Assembly: GCF_014646155.1 (NCBI RefSeq)
Contig: NZ_BMMX01000001.1
Coordinates: 669,720 to 733,719 of the forward strand
Direction of reading: 5' to 3'
Length of the DNA stretch: 64,000 nucleotides
From: Mangrovihabitans endophyticus
Lineage (GTDB): Bacteria > Actinomycetota > Actinomycetes > Mycobacteriales > Micromonosporaceae
The number at the start of each line of letters is the position of its first letter. Positions within the stretch are counted from its first letter, which is position 1. This document shows, piece after piece, positions 7,928-15,925 of this stretch. Below the pieces are notes generated by a model. That model saw nothing but the letters and a program-made list of their open reading frames with translations, had not been told where the DNA came from and ran no database searches. A program made the translations under genes and the position numbers.

Positions 7928-8653
7928 GTGACGCGACGGGTGAATGAGCCGATCTGGATGAGACCCGAGTCGGTGCCCGCGGGCCGTCCGAACGAACGCA
8001 GCCGCGCCGAGATCACAGCGGCGGCCGTCGCCATCGCCGACCGTGACGGACTCGACGCCATCACCATGCGCCGGCTGGCGTCCAGCCTGGCAACCGGTCC
8101 GGCTTCGCTGTACCGCTATGTGGCCAACCGTGATGAGCTCATCGACCTGATGGTCGACGCCGTCGCCGCGGAATACGAATTGGGCGGGCCGAGCGGCGAC
8201 TGGCTGGCGGATCTCGTCGCATTCGCCGGGCAGGCACGCACGATCATGCGCCGTCACCCCTGGGTCGTCCCGCTGGTCATCGGGCAACCGAGCATCGGCC
8301 CGCACTCGCTGGACCTGATCGAACACATCCTTGCCGTGCTCGGCGACCATCCGGCCCCGACCGGGGCCAAACTCCAAGCGTTCGCCATGCTCAACGGCGT
8401 CGTCGCGCTGTTCGTGCAGAATGAGCTCGCCGGTGAGCGCCGCCGCAACGGCCAGACCATCGCCCAGTGGCAAGCGGCTCAGGCGGCCTATCTGCACCAC
8501 ATCGCGGCGCAGGGCCGGCATCCACGCCTGGCCCGAGCCATGACGCCGGACCCGGCTGCGGTCGCGGCCACGGATGATGCGCTGGACCTGCTGACCGCGC
8601 GAATCATGGAGGGTCTACTGGGCGGTGCGGCTGCTGCGACGGACCGCGACTGA
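7928..8653 (+). CDS. TetR/AcrR family transcriptional regulator
   Basis: 241-residue one-component repressor. The N-terminal helix-turn-helix is clear at about residues 25-72 (RAEITAAAVAIADRDG, then ITMRRLASSLATGPASLYRYVANRDEL). The remaining helical domain resembles the TetR C-terminal type 1 ligand domain. The start GTG 7928 follows an AGGAGG run; other in-frame starts are possible. It is divergent from the glycosyltransferase gene, with an inverted repeat (7849-7869) in between, so it probably controls that gene and itself. It converges on the nitronate monooxygenase gene with only 16 bp between stops. Confidence 0.88.
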   Translation: MTRRVNEPIWMRPESVPAGRPNERSRAEITAAAVAIADRDGLDAITMRRLASSLATGPASLYRYVANRDELIDLMVDAVAAEYELGGPSGDWLADLVAFAGQARTIMRRHPWVVPLVIGQPSIGPHSLDLIEHILAVLGDHPAPTGAKLQAFAMLNGVVALFVQNELAGERRRNGQTIAQWQAAQAAYLHHIAAQGRHPRLARAMTPDPAAVAATDDALDLLTARIMEGLLGGAAAATDRD

Positions 8654-8669
8654 CCACATCGGGCGCCGC

Positions 8670-9677
8670 TCAGCCCTCCAGGCGGTCGAGGATCTGGCGC
8701 ACCGTGCCGGGCCGCGCGTGCCGGTGCGCCGTCCCCGCCCACAGGCTCATCACGTCGAGGTCGCCCGCGCGCGCCGCCGCCGCCCGCAGCGGCGCCGTGA
8801 GGTGGTGGATCGCCGGGTACGCCAGTGGCGCCGTGGCCGAGTGCTCGTCGGTGAACCGGTTGCGTAGCGCGCGGGCCGGGCGGCCGGTGTAGGCCCGGGT
8901 GAGCACGGTCTCCCGGTCCGGACCGGCGTGCATCGCGGTGCGCTGGGCGTGCCCGGTGCCGGCCTCGTCCGCCAGCAGGAACACGGTGCCGCACTGCACC
9001 GCGACGGCACCCGCGGCGAGCAGCTCCCGCACCTTGTCCGGGGCGCCGACGCCGCCGGCCGCGACCACCGGCAGCGCGGTCGCCGCGCGGACCATGCGCA
9101 GCACCGCGGGCGCGTCGGCGGCACCGTCGTAGGTGCCCGGAGCCGAGGTCGAGGCGTGGCCGCCGGCCGTCCCGCCCTGGGCGACGAGCATGTCGGCGCC
9201 CGCCCTCGCCGCCGCGTCCGCCTCGTCGGCGCTCGTGACGGTCACCAGCACCGTGGACCCGGCCCGGCGCAGGGTTTCCACCACCGCCCGCTCCGGGACG
9301 CCGAACGTGAAGCTGACCAACGGTGGCGCGTGCGCCGCCGCCAGCTCGACCTTGGCCCCGAACGCGTCGTCGTCGTGCGGGCGCGGCGCGGGCAGATCGA
9401 CGCCGAGCCGCTTCGCCTCGGGCTCCAGCTCCCGCCGGTACCGCTCGACCGCGCCGGTGTCCGCCGGTGCCTCCTGCGGCACGAACAGGTTCAGACCGCA
9501 CGTCACCCCAGCGGACTGGACCTCGTCCAGCTCCGCGGCGACCGCATCCGGCGTCTTGTATCCGGCGGCCAGGAATCCCACCGAACCGGCCCGCGCGGCG
9601 GCCACCACCAGATCCACGGTGGAAGGTCCGCCCGCCATCGGCGCCACCACCACGCGGCGGTCCAGATCCAGCAGCAC
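8670..9677 (-). CDS. Nitronate monooxygenase family FMN-dependent oxidoreductase
   Basis: 335-residue TIM-barrel flavoprotein of the nitronate monooxygenase (2-nitropropane dioxygenase) family. Landmarks are VVAPMAGGPSTVDLV at the N-terminus, AQGGTAGGHAST (phosphate/FMN loop with the catalytic-His region), and PVVAAGGVGAPDKVRELLAAGAVAVQCGTVFLLADE at the FMN phosphate end. Family members oxidise alkyl nitronates or related propionate-3-nitronate with O2. It is transcribed alone on the minus strand. Some relatives act as FabK-like or dioxygenase enzymes, so the substrate is tentative. Confidence 0.87.
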   Translation of the reverse strand: MLLDLDRRVVVAPMAGGPSTVDLVVAAARAGSVGFLAAGYKTPDAVAAELDEVQSAGVTCGLNLFVPQEAPADTGAVERYRRELEPEAKRLGVDLPAPRPHDDDAFGAKVELAAAHAPPLVSFTFGVPERAVVETLRRAGSTVLVTVTSADEADAAARAGADMLVAQGGTAGGHASTSAPGTYDGAADAPAVLRMVRAATALPVVAAGGVGAPDKVRELLAAGAVAVQCGTVFLLADEAGTGHAQRTAMHAGPDRETVLTRAYTGRPARALRNRFTDEHSATAPLAYPAIHHLTAPLRAAAARAGDLDVMSLWAGTAHRHARPGTVRQILDRLEG

Positions 9678-9755
9678 GGCGACTCCTTCGACGACGCGAG
9701 ACCGGCAACGTCGTCCGAGCGTATATCGGGCGCGGGCCGGCGCGGCAGCGGTCGA

Positions 9756-10616
9756 TCAGACGGTGGGCGGCGCCGGAGGCCGCGCCAGGAAGTCCTGCAC
9801 CGTTGCCACGAAGGTGGCCGGGTCGTCCACCCAGGGGAAGTGCCCGGTCTCCGGTAGCACCGTGAGGCGGGCGTCGGCGAACAGGCGGGTCAGCTCGCGC
9901 ATCGAAGCGCACGTCGGCCAGATGTCATACTCACCGGCCACCAGCAGCACCGGCATCGTGCATGCCGCCAGCCGCTCCGGCAGCCCGGGATCCGGCTCGA
10001 AATCGGCGTAGAACCCCTCGGTGGCCGTGCGGGCGAACTGGGCAGGCTCGGCGGCTGTCTGAGCTTGGGCCGCGCTGCTCCACCGCCCGTACAGCAGAGG
10101 CGCTGACAGGCGGCGGTAACGCTCCAACTCCTGCGGGGATCCGGCTTCGGCGTGCAGGGCCGCGACGGCGTCGGCATACCATGTTTCGTGTGCTCGCCGG
10201 GCCAGGACCTCGTCGACGCCCAGATCGGACGGGATGCCGACGACGCGCAAGGACGGAGCGACCAGCACGAGTCGGTTGAGCCGGCGTGCATGCTGGGCCG
10301 CGTACAGCAGGCAGATCCCGCCGCTGGCCGAATGGCCGAGCAGATCCATTCGATCGGAGCCCAGGTGCCGACGTAGCGCTTCGAGATCACGGACGAGCTG
10401 GTCGACGCGGTACGTCGCAGAATCCCGAGGCACCTGCGAGGACCCGGTGCCGCGGTTGTCCAACATGATCAACGTCCGGTGGTTGCTGAGCCCGCCCAAC
10501 TCGCCGAGATAATCGACGGCTTGACCCGGGCCGCCGGGGACGCACACCAGCGGCGGCCCCGACCCGACCGTTCGATATGCCAGCTCTGTGTCGTCCCACG
10601 AGCGAAAGCGCCGCAT
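9756..10616 (-). CDS. Alpha/beta hydrolase, proline iminopeptidase-like
   Basis: 286-residue cytoplasmic alpha/beta-hydrolase. It has the prolyl-iminopeptidase-like loop VCVPGGPGQ, the LDNRGTGSS segment, the nucleophile elbow GHSASGG, an acid in the VAGEYDIW strand, and the catalytic His in LPETGHFPWVDDP. The combination of GGPG and DxRGxG is characteristic of the S33 family, but many such proteins are esterases, so no peptide activity should be assumed. Nearest neighbours are the nitronate monooxygenase (same strand, 78 bp away) and the MarR regulator upstream. Confidence 0.83.
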   Translation of the reverse strand: MRRFRSWDDTELAYRTVGSGPPLVCVPGGPGQAVDYLGELGGLSNHRTLIMLDNRGTGSSQVPRDSATYRVDQLVRDLEALRRHLGSDRMDLLGHSASGGICLLYAAQHARRLNRLVLVAPSLRVVGIPSDLGVDEVLARRAHETWYADAVAALHAEAGSPQELERYRRLSAPLLYGRWSSAAQAQTAAEPAQFARTATEGFYADFEPDPGLPERLAACTMPVLLVAGEYDIWPTCASMRELTRLFADARLTVLPETGHFPWVDDPATFVATVQDFLARPPAPPTV

Positions 10617-10671
10617 GCGGCCCGAGTCTACTGCGGACCCACGTGCATGGTGGGGCGTGCGCGCACGGTCG

Positions 10672-11145
10672 TCAGCAGTCGGCGGCTGTGGCCGCGTCGG
10701 TGTGGTGGCGGTGGGCGATCCGGGCCAGCACGGCCTTGAAGGCGCGTACGTCCGATGCGCTCAGCCCCGCGGTGATCTCGGCCTCGGCCGCATCCAGCAT
10801 CTCCCGGGACCGGGTCAGCGTTCGCCGTCCCTTGGCCGTGATGGCGATCTGCCGGGCCCGTCGGTCGGCCGGATCGGGACGCCGTGCGACAAGCTTCGCT
10901 TCCTCCAACTGGTCGAGCAGGTGCACCAACACGGACTTGTCCAAGCCGAGGAGCTGCGCCAGCGCGAGCTGGGACGGTGGCTGTCCGTCGGACACGGCGG
11001 CGAGGATGTGATAGCCGCGCGGGCCGCCCGGCAGGCGACGGACGGCGTCGTGGGCGATGCGCCGGTACGCCTTGGCGACGACGCCCAGCGTCCACCCGAA
11101 GTCCGACTCCAGCGGGTGCGTGGGGGAGTTCCCGGCATTGCTCAT
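10672..11145 (-). CDS. MarR family transcriptional regulator
   Basis: 157-residue winged-helix regulator. The recognition region is SQLALAQLLGLDKSVLVHLLDQLEEAKLVARRPDPADRRARQIAIT, containing the MarR wing signature D-x-R-x4-I. I chose ATG 11145 (MSNAGN) because the family N-terminal helix begins soon after it; an upstream in-frame GTG at 11211 would add residues unlike the family. It is divergent from an alpha/beta hydrolase gene over 102 bp and most likely controls that promoter region. Confidence 0.87.
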   Translation of the reverse strand: MSNAGNSPTHPLESDFGWTLGVVAKAYRRIAHDAVRRLPGGPRGYHILAAVSDGQPPSQLALAQLLGLDKSVLVHLLDQLEEAKLVARRPDPADRRARQIAITAKGRRTLTRSREMLDAAEAEITAGLSASDVRAFKAVLARIAHRHHTDAATAADC

Positions 11146-11247
11146 GGCTTCCAGGCTACGGGAGGGCCGCCGAAACGGATAATTGGCACTACAAATCATC
11201 CGTACAACCAACTATCTTGTCGGCATACCATCATGAGGAGAGGCCGG
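11146..11247. promoter_or_regulatory. Divergent promoter region between marR-type and hydrolase genes
   Basis: AT-richer spacer with an ACGGAT/ATCCGT pair of arms (11175-11180 and 11198-11203, 17-base gap). The arms are short and widely spaced, so the operator call is weak; the region as a divergent promoter is likely from the gene arrangement. Confidence 0.3.
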
Positions 11248-12195
11248 GTGACACCCATGATCCGTTCACTGACCGTCGGCGATGCCGTCGTCGGCGCCGC
11301 CGCCCCCGTCGTCTCGATCGCGCCGGTCGTCCTCGACGGCGGTGACCGGGGGCTCGACCTGCATGTCAGGGTGTCCGCGGCGGCCACCGGCGACCGGCTG
11401 CCGGTGATCCTGTTCTCGCACGGTTACGGCTCTTCCGGCGACATGTACCAGCCCCTGGCCGACTTCTACGCCGCCCATGGTTTCGTCGTCCTGCAACCCA
11501 CCTACCTCGATTCGCGCACCGTCGGCCTGGACCGTCGCGACCCTCGCGCCGCGCGGTTCTGGCGACACCGGATCGACGACGCCAAGCGGGTGCTGGACAA
11601 CGTCGACCACCTGGCGGCGGCCGTCCCCGGCCTGGCCGGCCGGGTCGACCGCGGCCGCATCGCGGCCGCCGGTCACTCCTTCGGCGGCCAGACCACCGGC
11701 CTGTTGCTGGGCCTGCGGGTCCAGGCTCCGGCCGGGACCGGCGAGGACATGTCCGACCCTCGCGTCCAGGCCGGTGTGTTGCTGGCCACCGCGGGACGCG
11801 GCGAGGGCGACCTCGCTCCCGGCGTGATCGGCGACCTGCCGTGGCTGAACGCGACATTCGACCGGATGACCCGGCCCGCCCTGGTCGTCTACGGCGACCG
11901 GGACCAGAACCCGCTGACCACCCGCGGGCCGGATTGGGGCGCCGACCCCTACCACCTCGCGCCGGGCCCGAAGAGCCTGCTCACGCTGTCCGGGGCGGAG
12001 CACTCCCTGGGCGGCGCGGTCGGCTACGACTCCGTCGAGACGACCGACGACAACCTCGCCACGGTGGCGGTGCTGCAGCGGCTGACCACCGCCTATCTGC
12101 GCACCACGCTCGGCGTCGACGACGCGGCCTGGCCGCGGGCCGTGGCGCAACTGCGAGCGGACAGCGCGGACCGGGGAACCGTCGACAGCAAGTGA
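11248..12195 (+). CDS. Alpha/beta hydrolase (chlorophyllase/PAF-acetylhydrolase-like)
   Basis: 315-residue hydrolase with ILFSHGYGSSGDMYQPLADFYAAHGF (oxyanion region), the nucleophile elbow AAGHSFGGQT, an acid in YGDRDQNP and a His in SGAEHSLGG. The layout resembles predicted dienelactone-hydrolase/chlorophyllase-type enzymes that act on esters. The start GTG 11248 is placed with AGGAG (11237-11241) at about 6 bases; ATG 11233 and ATG 11257 are alternatives in the same frame. It is divergent from the MarR regulator, which probably represses it. Confidence 0.82.
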   Translation: MTPMIRSLTVGDAVVGAAAPVVSIAPVVLDGGDRGLDLHVRVSAAATGDRLPVILFSHGYGSSGDMYQPLADFYAAHGFVVLQPTYLDSRTVGLDRRDPRAARFWRHRIDDAKRVLDNVDHLAAAVPGLAGRVDRGRIAAAGHSFGGQTTGLLLGLRVQAPAGTGEDMSDPRVQAGVLLATAGRGEGDLAPGVIGDLPWLNATFDRMTRPALVVYGDRDQNPLTTRGPDWGADPYHLAPGPKSLLTLSGAEHSLGGAVGYDSVETTDDNLATVAVLQRLTTAYLRTTLGVDDAAWPRAVAQLRADSADRGTVDSK

Positions 12196-12208
12196 ATCCA
12201 GCGATCGC

Positions 12209-12226
12209 CGGCCGGGAGACCGGCCG
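12209..12226. terminator. Short hairpin between convergent genes
   Basis: CGGCCGG and CCGGCCG pair around GAGA in the 38-bp gap between two convergent stop codons. It is a compact GC hairpin without a T-tract, so a terminator is plausible but not proven. Confidence 0.5.
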
Positions 12227-12233
12227 CTGCCGC

Positions 12234-13253
12234 TCAGAACCGGATGAGAGCCTTGAGGACCTCACGCTCGTCCATGGCCCGGTAGGCGTCCGGCACCTCG
12301 TCGAGGGCGACCGTGCGGTCGAACACCTTGCCCGGATCGGCCGTGCCGGAAAGAATGCCGGGCAGCAACTCGTCGATGTAGGCGCGTACCGGGGCGGGGC
12401 CGCCGTTGAGGGTGATGTTGCGGCCGAACAGGCTGGCGAAACCGACCGGTGCCTCCTCGTACTGCGGCACGCCGACGCGGCTGATCACCCCGCCGGCACG
12501 GACGATGCCGACGGCCTGGTCGTACGCGGACCGGTGGCCGACGGCTTCGAGGACCTTCGGTGCGCCTCCGTCGGTGAGGTCGCGCACGAGTGCAATGCCC
12601 TCGTCGCCACGCTCGGCGACGACGTCGGTGGCGCCGAACTCGCGCCCGAGGTCGGTGCGGGTCTTGTGCCGGCCCATCAGGATGATGCGCTCGGCGCCCC
12701 GTTGCCGGGCGGACAGGACGGCGAGCAGCCCCACCGCCCCGTCGCCGATCACCGCGACGGTGTCGCCCGCGCCGACGTTCGCCTGCTTCGCGGCGTGGTA
12801 GCCGGTGCCGTACACGTCGGCCAGGGTCAGCAGCGACGGCAACAGTTCGGATCCGGCGTCCACCGGAAGCCTGACGAGGGTGCCGTCGGCCAGCGGCACA
12901 CGGATCAGCTCGGCCTGGGCGGCGCTGAAGAATCCGACATGGACACACGCGGTCTGCACGCCGGCGCGGCAGAACTCGCAGGTGTTGTCCTGGTAGGCGA
13001 AGGAGGCCACGACCATGTCACCGGCGTTGACCCCGGTGACGTCGGTGCCGGTCTGCTCGACGACGCCGAGGAACTCGTGGCCCATCGGCTGCCCGTGGTG
13101 CTGGGTCGGCATGGTGTGGTAGGGGTGGAGGTCACTGCCGCAGACACAGGCACGCACGATGCGCACGATCGCGTCGGTGGGCTGCTCGATGGCCGGGTCG
13201 GCGACGGTCTCGACGCGGACGTCGCCCGCGCCGTACATCAGGGTTGCACGCAT
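12234..13253 (-). CDS. Zinc-dependent alcohol dehydrogenase (MDR superfamily)
   Basis: 339-residue medium-chain dehydrogenase. The catalytic zinc ligands are in CVCGSDLHPYH and GHEFLGVVE; the structural zinc loop is reduced to C-x2-C-x7-C (TCEFCRAGVQTAC), as in several glutathione-independent dehydrogenases. The NAD(P) fold is AVIGDGAVGLLAVLSARQRGAERIILMGRH. The His after the Cys (SDLH) and the ADH-type C-terminus LDEVPDAYRAMDEREVLKALI fit zinc-alcohol dehydrogenases. It is followed on the same strand by nothing close but is preceded by a cupin gene further upstream (13279-13692), so the two may form a unit. Confidence 0.88.
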   Translation of the reverse strand: MRATLMYGAGDVRVETVADPAIEQPTDAIVRIVRACVCGSDLHPYHTMPTQHHGQPMGHEFLGVVEQTGTDVTGVNAGDMVVASFAYQDNTCEFCRAGVQTACVHVGFFSAAQAELIRVPLADGTLVRLPVDAGSELLPSLLTLADVYGTGYHAAKQANVGAGDTVAVIGDGAVGLLAVLSARQRGAERIILMGRHKTRTDLGREFGATDVVAERGDEGIALVRDLTDGGAPKVLEAVGHRSAYDQAVGIVRAGGVISRVGVPQYEEAPVGFASLFGRNITLNGGPAPVRAYIDELLPGILSGTADPGKVFDRTVALDEVPDAYRAMDEREVLKALIRF

Positions 13254-13278
13254 GGTGAGTTACTCCGGGGGAGAAGGG

Positions 13279-13692
13279 TCAGTTCGGGGTGGCGTCGGCC
13301 TGCTTGTACGACTCGTCGCTGACCGGTTCCAGCCAGGTGGTGGGGTCGCCGCCGTCCGGTGCGGCCTCCAGCATGGCCAGGTGGCTCATGAACGTGTCGC
13401 CGGCGGCGCCGTGCCAGTGCTCCTCGCCGGGTGGGCAGACGACGGTTTCGCCGGCGTGGTTGCGCAGCACCGTGCCGTCGCGGGTGCCGACGAGCCCGAC
13501 GCCCTCGGTGACGTGCAGGGTCTGGCCGACGGCGTGCGAATGCCAGTTGGTGTGGGCGCCGGGCGTGAACCGTACGAGCGCGACGGTCATCCGGGACGGG
13601 CCCGTCCCGCTGTAGATCGGGGTGAGATAGACGTCGCCGGTGAACAGGGACGCGGGCGTCTTCGCGGTGGGGCGGACGGGCAGCAGCTCCAT
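13279..13692 (-). CDS. Cupin-domain protein
   Basis: 137-residue single-domain cupin. The first cupin motif is GAHTNWHSHAVGQTLHVTEG with metal-type His residues, and the second is GETVVCPPGEEHWHGAAG. Such carboxymuconolactone-decarboxylase-associated cupins are often near dehydrogenases and may be isomerases or sensors. The ATG 13692 has AAGGAG at 6 bases. It lies 25 bp upstream of the alcohol dehydrogenase on the same strand and is divergent from an XRE regulator that probably controls the pair. The reaction is unknown. Confidence 0.85.
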   Translation of the reverse strand: MELLPVRPTAKTPASLFTGDVYLTPIYSGTGPSRMTVALVRFTPGAHTNWHSHAVGQTLHVTEGVGLVGTRDGTVLRNHAGETVVCPPGEEHWHGAAGDTFMSHLAMLEAAPDGGDPTTWLEPVSDESYKQADATPN

Positions 13693-13726
13693 GGTCACTC
13701 CTTGATCCGTGGTTACGCCGTCCAGG

Positions 13727-13758
13727 AAACCCGGCCGCTCCCGCCGGTGGGAGGGTTT
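13727..13758. repeat. Stem-forming inverted repeat in the cupin/XRE spacer
   Basis: AAACCC (13727-13732) pairs with GGGTTT (13753-13758), and inside it CTCCC pairs with GGGAG. It lies in the leader of the cupin gene or the promoter region of the regulator; a role as attenuator or operator cannot be decided. Confidence 0.35.
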
Positions 13759-13787
13759 GCCGTGGCAGGTAATGACAGAACCCCTCT

Positions 13788-13810
13788 CGGTACGCCGCGG
13801 GGCCGTACCG
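13788..13810. promoter_or_regulatory. Inverted repeat just upstream of the XRE regulator
   Basis: CGGTACG and CGTACCG form perfect 7-bp arms with a 9-base gap, ending 8 bases before the regulator's ATG. This place fits an autoregulatory operator, also within reach of the divergent cupin promoter. Confidence 0.5.
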
Positions 13811-13818
13811 TTGCCCGC

Positions 13819-14682
13819 ATGGACACCCAGGACGACGTCCGCGAGTTCCTCGCCTCGCGCCGCGCCAGGATCACCCCGGAGCAGGCCGGACTGCCGTCGT
13901 TCGGAGGCACCCGCCGGGTCGCCGGGCTGCGTCGCGCCGAGGTGGCCATGCTCGCCGGCGTCAGCCCGGACTACTACACCCGGCTGGAACGCGGCAACCT
14001 CGCCGGCGTCTCGGACACCGTCCTGGACGCGATCGCCCGCGCCCTGCAACTCGACGACGCCGAGCGATCCCACCTGTACGACCTGGCCCGTGCCGCGAAC
14101 ACTCGCCCACGTGCCCGGCGCCGGCCGGCCAAGCAGCAGGTCCGGCCCGGCGTGCAAAGCCTGCTCGACGCCATGACCGACGCCCCGGCCTTCGTGCGCA
14201 ACGGCCGGTTGGACATCCTGGCGGCCAACCGGCTCGGCGAGGCGCTGTACGCGCCCGCGTTCGGCACACCGCACCGGCCGGTCAACCTGGCCCGGTTCTG
14301 CTTTCTCGACACCGGTGCCGAGGACTTCTACCCCGGCTGGGAGGAGGCGGCGAACACCACCGTCGCGCTGCTGCGCACCGAAGCCGGGCGCGACCCGTAC
14401 GACCGGGCCCTCACCGACCTGGTCGGCGAGCTGGCCACCCGCAGCGACGACTTCCGCACCCGCTGGGCCGCCCACAACGTGCGGCTGCACCACACCGGCG
14501 TGAAACACTTCCAGCACCCCGTCGTCGGGCGCCTCGACCTCGCCTTCGAAGCCATGCCGCTGCCCGCCGATCCCGGGCTGACCTTGACCGCGTACAGCGC
14601 GCAAGCGGACACGCCGTCCCACGACGCGCTTCGCGTGCTGGCGAGTTGGGCGGCGTCCGGCGCATCAGCGGAGCGGACCTGA
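13819..14682 (+). CDS. XRE family regulator with MmyB-like ligand-binding domain
   Basis: 287-residue regulator. The N-terminal HTH is at about residues 30-75 (RRVAGLRRAEVAMLAGVSPDYYTRLERG, the signature of actinobacterial MmyB-like proteins). The rest (about 105-280) matches the MmyB PAS-like ligand domain, with ILAANRLGEALYAP and the final RLDLAFEAMPLPADPGLTLTAYSA. Members control adjacent short-chain or zinc dehydrogenases. The ATG 13819 has no strong Shine-Dalgarno. It is divergent from the cupin/alcohol dehydrogenase pair, its likely target. Confidence 0.88.
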   Translation: MDTQDDVREFLASRRARITPEQAGLPSFGGTRRVAGLRRAEVAMLAGVSPDYYTRLERGNLAGVSDTVLDAIARALQLDDAERSHLYDLARAANTRPRARRRPAKQQVRPGVQSLLDAMTDAPAFVRNGRLDILAANRLGEALYAPAFGTPHRPVNLARFCFLDTGAEDFYPGWEEAANTTVALLRTEAGRDPYDRALTDLVGELATRSDDFRTRWAAHNVRLHHTGVKHFQHPVVGRLDLAFEAMPLPADPGLTLTAYSAQADTPSHDALRVLASWAASGASAERT

Positions 14683-14721
14683 CGCAGCGGTGGCGCGAAT
14701 CGGACGCCCGGGGCCGGTGAC

Positions 14722-14752
14722 TTGACCTCAATCAAGGTTGAGGAATCAGAGT
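14722..14752 (+). promoter_or_regulatory. SoxR/MerR-type promoter-operator with 19-bp spacer
   Basis: TTGACC (14722-14727) and CAGAGT (14747-14752) are separated by 19 bases, the over-long spacing that MerR-family activators correct by twisting DNA. The spacer carries an 18-bp box at 14726-14743 whose outer arms CCTCAA and TTGAGG match the known SoxR box. The expected transcript start falls at about the ATG 14760, giving a leaderless message. No soxR gene is in the window. Confidence 0.65.
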
Positions 14753-14759
14753 GGTGCGC

Positions 14760-15326
14760 ATGACCGAGACACACATCGTCGTCCTGGCCGCCAGCGTGCG
14801 CGGCGAACGTACCGGCCGCCTGCTTGCCGACTGGGCCGCCGGCCGGGTCGGCGAGCAGACCCAGTTCGACGCGCCCGATCTGATCGACCTGGCCGAGTGC
14901 GAGCTGCCGGACGACGAGCTGTTGCAACCCGGCGGCGGCCGGCGCACCCCGATCTCGGACCGCATCGAGGCCGCCGACGGCTTCGTGATCGTCACACCGG
15001 AGTACAACCACAGCTATCCGGCATCGCTCAAGCGGGCCATCGACTGGCACTACCGCGAATGGATGTTCAAGCCTGCCACCGTTCTCTCGTACGGGGTGCA
15101 CGGCGGTCTGCTGGCCACCGAGCATCTCCGCGGCGTCTTCGCCGAGCTGCACGTGGTCACGACGCGCCGGGTGGTCGGTCTCAGCGCGCCCTGGCGCGAC
15201 CTCGGCCCGGCCGGATATGCGGCCCCCGAGCAGACAGTCAAGGCGTTCGACATGGCGCTCGGCGAGCTCGGCTGGTGGGCGGAGACACTGCGGATGGCCC
15301 GCCGCGAGCGGCCGTACGAACCGTGA
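14760..15326 (+). CDS. NADPH-dependent FMN reductase
   Basis: 188-residue flavodoxin-fold reductase of the NADPH-dependent FMN reductase family. The FMN-binding signature is VTPEYNHSYPASLKRAIDW, and the N-terminal strand is IVVLAASVRGERTG with the phosphate-binding loop. These enzymes pass NADPH electrons to FMN or quinones. I place the start at ATG 14760 because the preceding SoxR-like promoter predicts transcription beginning there; GTG 14751 is an alternative. There is no ribosome-binding site upstream, in keeping with a leaderless mRNA. Redox-cycling drugs would be the expected inducer if SoxR controls it. Confidence 0.85.
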   Translation: MTETHIVVLAASVRGERTGRLLADWAAGRVGEQTQFDAPDLIDLAECELPDDELLQPGGGRRTPISDRIEAADGFVIVTPEYNHSYPASLKRAIDWHYREWMFKPATVLSYGVHGGLLATEHLRGVFAELHVVTTRRVVGLSAPWRDLGPAGYAAPEQTVKAFDMALGELGWWAETLRMARRERPYEP

Positions 15327-15375
15327 CCCGGCCCCTGTCGGCACAGTGCTGTCGGGAGTCGCGCCGGTCCGGTGT

Positions 15376-15896
15376 TCAGGGCCGGGCGGAAAACGCTCCG
15401 GGCAGCACGTCCGCCGCCGGCAGGGCGAAGTCGATGAACTGGGCGACCGCCTGCGCCACGGCTCGAAGCCGGTGGGCCGGTGACCGAACAGGGCGATGAA
15501 CTCGTCCGGGGTGCGGACCTGGTCGCGGCGCTCCCAGTAGTCGGGGGTGAAGATCTCGCCGGTGCCGCCGGTGTGGGTGAGCAGGTGGTGCACGGTGACC
15601 GTGGCGGCCACGTCGGCGTTCGGGTAATCCGGCAGGTGCCGGCCGATCGGGTCGGTCACCGACAACCGGCCGTCCTGGACGAGACGCATGATCGAGGTGG
15701 CGGTGAACAGCTTGGTGATCGAGCCGACCCGGAACCGCGTGTCCACGGTGACCGGGGTCTTCCGGCCCCGGTCGGCCAGGCCGTACGCCCCCGAGAACAG
15801 CGTCTCGTCGCGCCGGGTGACCAGGATCGTGCCGCTGAACCGGTCGGCCGCCGCTTCCTCGTCCAGGATCGCGGTCAGACGTTCGCGCCAGTCCAT
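15376..15896 (-). pseudogene. Beta-lactamase/serine hydrolase remnant with internal deletion
   Basis: The first ~135 codons read as the N-terminus of a class C-like serine hydrolase: MDWRERLTAILDEE, the S-x-x-K nucleophile motif GSITKLFTA, and LLTHTGGTGE. After the segment FGHRPTGFEP (near 15468) the frame loses all similarity. In the next frame the sequence reads VAQAVAQFIDFALPAAD and stops at 15376-15378, which looks like the end of the same kind of protein. About two thirds of the normal 350-500 residues, including the Tyr-x-Asn motif, are missing. This points to an internal deletion with frame loss. It starts at ATG 15896, 29 bp after the acyl-CoA dehydrogenase stop on the same strand. 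Confidence 0.75.
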
Positions 15897-15925
15897 GCTG
15901 TCCTCCCCGTCTCCACCTCGTCGTC

